Positions 7,541 to 10,598 of a stretch of 10,598 nucleotides of DNA are shown here, one piece after another. A model generated the notes under the pieces. The model saw only the letters and a program-made list of their open reading frames with translations, did no database searches and had not been told where the DNA came from. Numbering within the stretch: the first letter of the stretch is position 1; each line of letters begins with the position of its first letter. Location: assembly GCA_030150565.1 (NCBI GenBank), contig JASLFR010000030.1:1-10598 (forward strand), given 5' to 3'. This DNA is from Cardiobacteriales bacterium. GTDB taxonomy: Bacteria > Pseudomonadota > Gammaproteobacteria > Cardiobacteriales > Wohlfahrtiimonadaceae. The translations under genes and the position numbers were made by a program.

Positions 7541-8207
7541 TTCTTTGCGAACCCATTTCGATCTTTCACTCTACCTGATTCTTGATCCTGAGCTTTGTGG
7601 CGGAATTGAGGGAATGGTAGAGACTACCCGTTTAGCGGTAGAGGCGGGAGCCACCTTTGTGCAGCTCCGTTCAGAGCGGGAGATCGATAAGAGGGAGTGG
7701 TATGAGGCAGCCGTTGCACTTAAAGCACTGCTTAAACCGCTCAATATCCCTTTTGTGATTAATGATCAGGTGGATATTGCATTAGCGGTTGATGCTGATG
7801 GTGTTCATATCGGACAGAGAGATCTTCCATACGATGTGGCGCGTCATCTTTTAGGAGAGGGGAAGATTATTGGTCTAACGGTAGGGAGTGAAGCTGAATT
7901 AGCGAATGTTGATCGCACTATGATCGACTATATTGGCGTTGGTCCTGTCTATCAAACCTCTACTAAAAAAGATGCCCGTTCAGCTCTAGGGTTAAATGGG
8001 TTAAGAGCGATTGTGGAGCAGAATCGTACCCGCTACTTTAGCGAGGATCCGCTCCCTATTGTTGCGATAGGGGGGATTAATGCAGAAAATGGGGCTGAAG
8101 TGATGGCGCAAGGGGTGGAGGGGGTCTCTGTAATCTCTGCAATTTGTGGTCAGCCTGATGTTACAGTAGCAACTAAAGCACTTTATAGAGCGATTAAAGA
8201 GGAGTAA
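7530..8207 (+). CDS. thiE: Thiamine-phosphate synthase ThiE
   Basis: The protein has 225 residues. It condenses HMP pyrophosphate with thiazole phosphate to give thiamine phosphate in a TIM-barrel active site. Seen in order: LYLILDP (14-20), GATFVQLR (40-47), FVINDQVDIALAVDADGVHI (75-94) followed by GQRDLP, GLTVGSEAEL (115-124), IGVGPVYQTSTKKDA (135-149), IVAIGGI (177-183) and VSVISAI (199-205). The usual QLR-x-K pyrophosphate-binding stretch reads QLRSER, so the expected Lys is Glu49 with Arg50 next to it. The rest of the site is conventional. The ATG at 7530 is set by CAGGAG 7 bases upstream, and the gene begins inside thiM, which fits translational coupling. The stop is 3 bases from thiD. 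Confidence 0.94.
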   Translation: MTSNSLRTHFDLSLYLILDPELCGGIEGMVETTRLAVEAGATFVQLRSEREIDKREWYEAAVALKALLKPLNIPFVINDQVDIALAVDADGVHIGQRDLPYDVARHLLGEGKIIGLTVGSEAELANVDRTMIDYIGVGPVYQTSTKKDARSALGLNGLRAIVEQNRTRYFSEDPLPIVAIGGINAENGAEVMAQGVEGVSVISAICGQPDVTVATKALYRAIKEE

Positions 8208-8210
8208 ATC

Positions 8211-9014
8211 ATGACGAAAAAGATCAATCGAGTATTAAGTATTGCAGGGTCAGATCCAAGTGGTGGCGCAGGGATTCAAGCAGACCTTAAAACATTCTCA
8301 GCCTTAGGCGCTTATGGTATGGCGATGATGAGTGCATTAACGGCGCAGAGTACGCAAGGGGTGACGGGCGTTTTTCCTATTCCTCTCGATTTTATCGAAG
8401 AGCAATTTCATACACTCTACGCTGATGTTACGATCGATGCGGTAAAGATGGGGGCACTCGTTAGCCACGATATTGTGGAGATGGTAGCAAAACTCTTAAG
8501 AGAGAATCCTATCCCTATTGTGGTTTTAGATACTGTAATGATCGCTAAAGGGGGGCACCCACTTCTGCGTGAAGAGGCGGTAGAAGCGATTCGCACCCAT
8601 CTATTACCACTCTCAACGATTATTACCCCAAATCTTCCTGAAGCTGCGGCACTTCTTGATGAGCCAGTCGCTACAGATGTTGAAGCGATGGAGCGGCAGG
8701 GGCGGGCACTTTTAGAGCTTGGCCCTCAGTCAGTCTTAATGAAAGGGGGGCATTTAGAGAGTGCTGAGAGTCCTGATCTTCTAATCTTTCCTGATCGAGT
8801 TGTACGACTCGATGCACCACGAATCGTGACTAAGAACACACATGGAACGGGTTGCACTCTCTCTGCAGCAATTACGGCTCTTGCTCCAAGTGTGGGGTTA
8901 GAGCAGGCAGTGCGAGAGGCGAAAGAGTATATTAGTGGCGCTTTAGCAGCGGCAGATCAATTAGAGGTAGGGAAGGGGATCGGTCCAACACACCATTTTT
9001 ACCGCTGGTGGTAG
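8211..9014 (+). CDS. thiD: Hydroxymethylpyrimidine/phosphomethylpyrimidine kinase ThiD
   Basis: The protein has 267 residues, the usual length for the family. It phosphorylates HMP and then HMP-phosphate with ATP, giving the pyrophosphate used by ThiE. The N-terminus reads IAGSDPSGGAGIQADLKTFS, typical of ThiD. Further markers are VKMGAL (78-83), LDTVMIAKGGHPLL (106-119), TPNLPEA (139-145), KGGH (178-181) and the anion-hole loop THGTGCTLSAA (210-220) with C215. It ends in the family's GPTHHFYRWW. A good ribosome-binding site (AAGAGGAG, 6 bases before ATG) overlaps the thiE 3' end. It is the last gene of the rtcB-thiM-thiE-thiD unit and is followed at once by a terminator. With ThiM and ThiE it completes salvage from thiazole alcohol and HMP to thiamine phosphate. 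Confidence 0.95.
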   Translation: MTKKINRVLSIAGSDPSGGAGIQADLKTFSALGAYGMAMMSALTAQSTQGVTGVFPIPLDFIEEQFHTLYADVTIDAVKMGALVSHDIVEMVAKLLRENPIPIVVLDTVMIAKGGHPLLREEAVEAIRTHLLPLSTIITPNLPEAAALLDEPVATDVEAMERQGRALLELGPQSVLMKGGHLESAESPDLLIFPDRVVRLDAPRIVTKNTHGTGCTLSAAITALAPSVGLEQAVREAKEYISGALAAADQLEVGKGIGPTHHFYRWW

Positions 9015-9036
9015 AGAGATCCATCTACAAAGATGA

Positions 9037-9072
9037 AGAGCTCCCTCTAAAATAGATAGGGGGAGCTTTTTT
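9037..9072 (+). terminator. Rho-independent terminator of the rtcB-thiMED operon
   Basis: AGCTCCC (9039-9045) pairs with GGGAGCT (9061-9067), extended at the base by G-U and A-T pairs, with a 15-base loop, and runs into six Ts (9067-9072). It lies 22 bases past the thiD stop. The opposite orientation lacks a clear T tract, so minus-strand use for the rhodanese gene is less certain. Confidence 0.88.
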
Positions 9073-9085
9073 GAATGTAAATAAA

Positions 9086-9355
9086 TTATTGACCTTCTCC
9101 CTCTTGATAGGGGAAGTGCCGTTTTAATGCTTCGTACCCTCCTAGATTGACCGCATTTTTGTATCCCATCTCTTTAAGAATCATCATCGCAAAGTTAGAG
9201 CGGACACCTGCCGCACAGTAGAGCCCAATCTCCCTCTCTTTATCTTCAACATACTCTCCAATCATCTGGGCAATATAAGGGTGAGGAATTAGAAGCGCCC
9301 CTTTTAGATGCCCCTCATTAAATTCCTCCACGGTTCGCACGTCTACGATCAACAT
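9086..9355 (-). CDS. Small single-domain rhodanese-like sulfurtransferase
   Basis: The protein has 89 residues: one rhodanese domain without a signal peptide, so probably cytoplasmic. It opens with IVDVRTVEEFNEGHLKGALLI, covering the conserved DVR and EGH-x-x-GA motifs. The active-site loop CAAGVRS (47-53) places the persulfide-carrying cysteine at C47, followed by the usual Gly and Arg. LGGYEAL near the C-terminus is also typical. It resembles PspE/GlpE-type proteins, which move sulfane sulfur to acceptors such as cyanide or thiols; the true acceptor is unknown. The start is supported by AGGAG 5 bases before the ATG. The size is at the low end for the family, and the N-terminus begins directly at the first conserved strand. 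A run of eight Ts on the minus strand (9393-9400) lies upstream and might end transcription from the transporter gene. Confidence 0.85.
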   Translation of the reverse strand: MLIVDVRTVEEFNEGHLKGALLIPHPYIAQMIGEYVEDKEREIGLYCAAGVRSNFAMMILKEMGYKNAVNLGGYEALKRHFPYQEGEGQ

Positions 9356-9440
9356 ATAGTCTCCTAATTTTTATTATGTAAAATAGCGGTAAGAAAAAAA
9401 ACTCTAAATAGTATAGATCTTTCAAAATTTAAAGATATTT

Positions 9441-10328
9441 TTAATTACGTCGAAAGAGCGAAATTGCCATTCCACCAAAAATTAAGAAGATACCTACCCA
9501 TTGGGAGAGGGAGAGCGAAATATTATCGATAAAGAGATCCATCATAATTGCTACTAAAGGGTCTAAAAAGATAAAGAGAGAGATCAAAGCAGTAGGGAGC
9601 TTACGAACTGTATCGAAAAAGAGGTAAAAAACGACTCCTGTATGGATAAAGCCCGTTAAGAGGGTATAGATCCAATTAGTACTGGTTAACCCGTTAAAGT
9701 GGCTAAAATTGACGAAAGGGAGTAGGAGAAAGATCCCAATAGTGACCTGAATCGTTGTAATTGCATAAGCGCTACTTTTTTGAAATCCGCTCCCCATTAA
9801 CGTTAAAAGAGCGTAGAAGAGAGCGGAGAGAATGCCAAAAATCACCCCATAATTGAGTGTTGATGTGAGATTGATCTCACCAAATTGAAGATTGCTAATC
9901 AATAGAACGCCAAGAAAACAGAGAAGAATGGCGCTTATTGCTGAAATCGTCAATGATTCCCGATAGAGAAGAAATCCACCAATCATCACAAAGAGTGGTG
10001 CAAGATGGTAGAGGGAGATTGCAACGGTTACCCCTGTTATCTCAATCGATTTGAAGAGAAAGACCCAATTAAGAATTAAGAAGAGCGAGCAGAGAATAAT
10101 CCCTCTCAATTCTCTTCTATCCCACACTTCATGGCGAAATTTTCCCGATAGAAGCCAGATAGAGCCAAGAAAGAGCATCGCTGCAATGCATCGAATAAAG
10201 ACCAACTCGATAGCGGGCAATCCCGTCCGCTTAGAGAAGAAGCCGACAGAGCCAAAAATAATCATCGCAATAGAGAATTTGATTAAGGGGGAGCGATTGG
10301 TTTCAGATGGGGTAGAGAACGTTGCCAT
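9441..10328 (-). CDS. EamA/DMT-family inner-membrane transporter
   Basis: The protein has 295 residues, the standard size for the ten-helix drug/metabolite transporter superfamily. Hydrophobic segments fall at about 14-32, 39-61, 74-93, 98-121, 126-146, 157-179, 185-205, 218-239, 244-266 and 274-292. The two-fold EamA layout is clear: TVAISLYHLAPLFV followed by LYRESLT in the first half, and TALISLFIFLDPLVA in the second, each the conserved fourth-helix region of its repeat. It sits in the inner membrane and probably exports a small metabolite or amino acid; the substrate cannot be told from sequence. I see no Shine-Dalgarno sequence before the ATG at 10328. The next in-frame ATG (codon 22) would cut helix 1, so I keep the first. 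No convincing terminator follows, only an AT-rich 6-bp stem (9417-9422/9431-9436). Confidence 0.9.
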   Translation of the reverse strand: MATFSTPSETNRSPLIKFSIAMIIFGSVGFFSKRTGLPAIELVFIRCIAAMLFLGSIWLLSGKFRHEVWDRRELRGIILCSLFLILNWVFLFKSIEITGVTVAISLYHLAPLFVMIGGFLLYRESLTISAISAILLCFLGVLLISNLQFGEINLTSTLNYGVIFGILSALFYALLTLMGSGFQKSSAYAITTIQVTIGIFLLLPFVNFSHFNGLTSTNWIYTLLTGFIHTGVVFYLFFDTVRKLPTALISLFIFLDPLVAIMMDLFIDNISLSLSQWVGIFLIFGGMAISLFRRN

Positions 10329-10357
10329 ATAATTGAGATTAGCTTTTATTTAAGGAG

Positions 10358-10387
10358 ATTGTAAGTGTACGATAATTAATCTCTGAA
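10358..10387 (-). promoter_or_regulatory. Tentative promoter of the EamA transporter gene
   Basis: On the minus strand TTCAGA (10387-10382) and TACAAT (10363-10358) are 18 bases apart. The -10 matches 5 of 6 consensus bases but the -35 only 3 of 6. It is the best candidate in this divergent spacer. Confidence 0.3.
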
Positions 10388-10421
10388 TAAAATAAATAAG
10401 GTATTGAAGCGTGTTACGTTC

Positions 10422-10427
10422 TATAAT
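10422..10427 (+). promoter_or_regulatory. Probable -10 element of the slyB-like gene
   Basis: A perfect TATAAT stands 46 bases before the ATG at 10474. TTGAAG (10404-10409) is too close (12 bases) to act as a normal -35 and no better match exists, so the promoter may rely on an activator. The ribosome-binding site is AGGAG (10459-10463), 10 bases before the start. Confidence 0.45.
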
Positions 10428-10473
10428 CAAGGTTACTTCTATTCTTCAACTTTTCATTAGGAGCATTCATAAA

Positions 10474-10598
10474 ATGAAAAAAATGTTATTGGTGATTTTA
10501 GCAGCAACTGTTATGGCTGCATGTAACGATCCTTCTGTCTATTCTGGTGATGTTTATCGAGCAAATGAAGCGAAAGGGGAGCGCCAAGTCGCTTACGG
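10474..10598 (+). CDS. slyB: SlyB-like outer-membrane lipoprotein, N-terminal part (3' end outside window)
   Basis: Only the first 41 codons are present. They begin with MKKMLLVILAATVMAAC: two lysines, a hydrophobic stretch and a lipobox-like MAAC with C17 as the expected lipidated cysteine, so this is a signal-peptidase-II lipoprotein. The mature start, with SGDVYRANEAKGERQVAYG, lines up with SGDVYTASEAKQVQNVSYG in E. coli SlyB, a glycine-zipper lipoprotein that stabilises the outer membrane and belongs to the PhoPQ stress response there. The glycine-zipper region would follow off-window, so the assignment rests on the N-terminus alone. The start is supported by AGGAG 10 bases upstream and a TATAAT element further up. 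Confidence 0.8.
   Translation, partial: MKKMLLVILAATVMAACNDPSVYSGDVYRANEAKGERQVAY

Noticed and set aside
10051..10332. 93-codon plus-strand frame opposite the EamA transporter
   Set aside because: It is antisense to a clear membrane protein, has no domain, and shows composition expected from the complementary strand.

Overview
The window reads as ordinary chromosomal DNA from a gammaproteobacterium. HrpA, RNase D, RtcB, ThiM/ThiE/ThiD and a SlyB-type lipoprotein all look close to Enterobacteria/Pseudomonas-type families. Codon usage (GAG, CTC, GGG and GCG-ATC rich, moderate GC) and the gene mix would fit an Ignatzschineria/Wohlfahrtiimonas-like lineage, but that genus guess is inference from memory and weak. 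No phage, transposase, CRISPR, tRNA or rRNA is visible.

Layout. (1) 2-1273 (+) is the 3' part of hrpA, whose helicase core lies off the left edge. (2) 1274-1658 is a 385-base gap. It holds palindromic sequence after hrpA, then a good sigma70-type promoter (TTGCCT-16-TATAAT, 1455-1482), then a ~170-nt leader with a string of hairpins. The last hairpin sits between the Shine-Dalgarno sequence and the AUG of a DEAD-box RNA helicase (1659-3278, +), which ends in an Arg/Gly-rich tail and a textbook terminator (3315-3341). (3) On the minus strand lie a HAD-family phosphatase (3371-3979, start revised by its ribosome-binding site) and RNase D (4298-5293). They are separated by a 318-base gap containing a strong terminator that points the opposite way from both genes. 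(4) A plus-strand operon, rtcB-thiM-thiE-thiD (5450-9014), has junctions of +3, -11 and +3 bases and a terminator at 9037-9072. (5) On the minus strand are a small rhodanese (9086-9355) and a DMT/EamA transporter (9441-10328). (6) At the right edge is the first 41 codons of a SlyB-like outer-membrane lipoprotein (10474-10598, +).

How the genes fit together. Four of the first five genes act on RNA: HrpA and the DEAD-box protein remodel RNA/RNP, RNase D trims tRNA 3' ends, and RtcB religates broken RNA ends. The thi genes form a salvage set: ThiM phosphorylates hydroxyethylthiazole, ThiD phosphorylates HMP, and ThiE couples the two products to thiamine phosphate. No de novo thi gene and no TPP riboswitch is visible here. 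The tight coupling of an RNA ligase to thiamine salvage is the most unusual gene arrangement. The structured helicase leader, with its hairpin-bridged ribosome-binding site, is the most unusual non-coding feature. I see no convincing wholly new multi-gene system.
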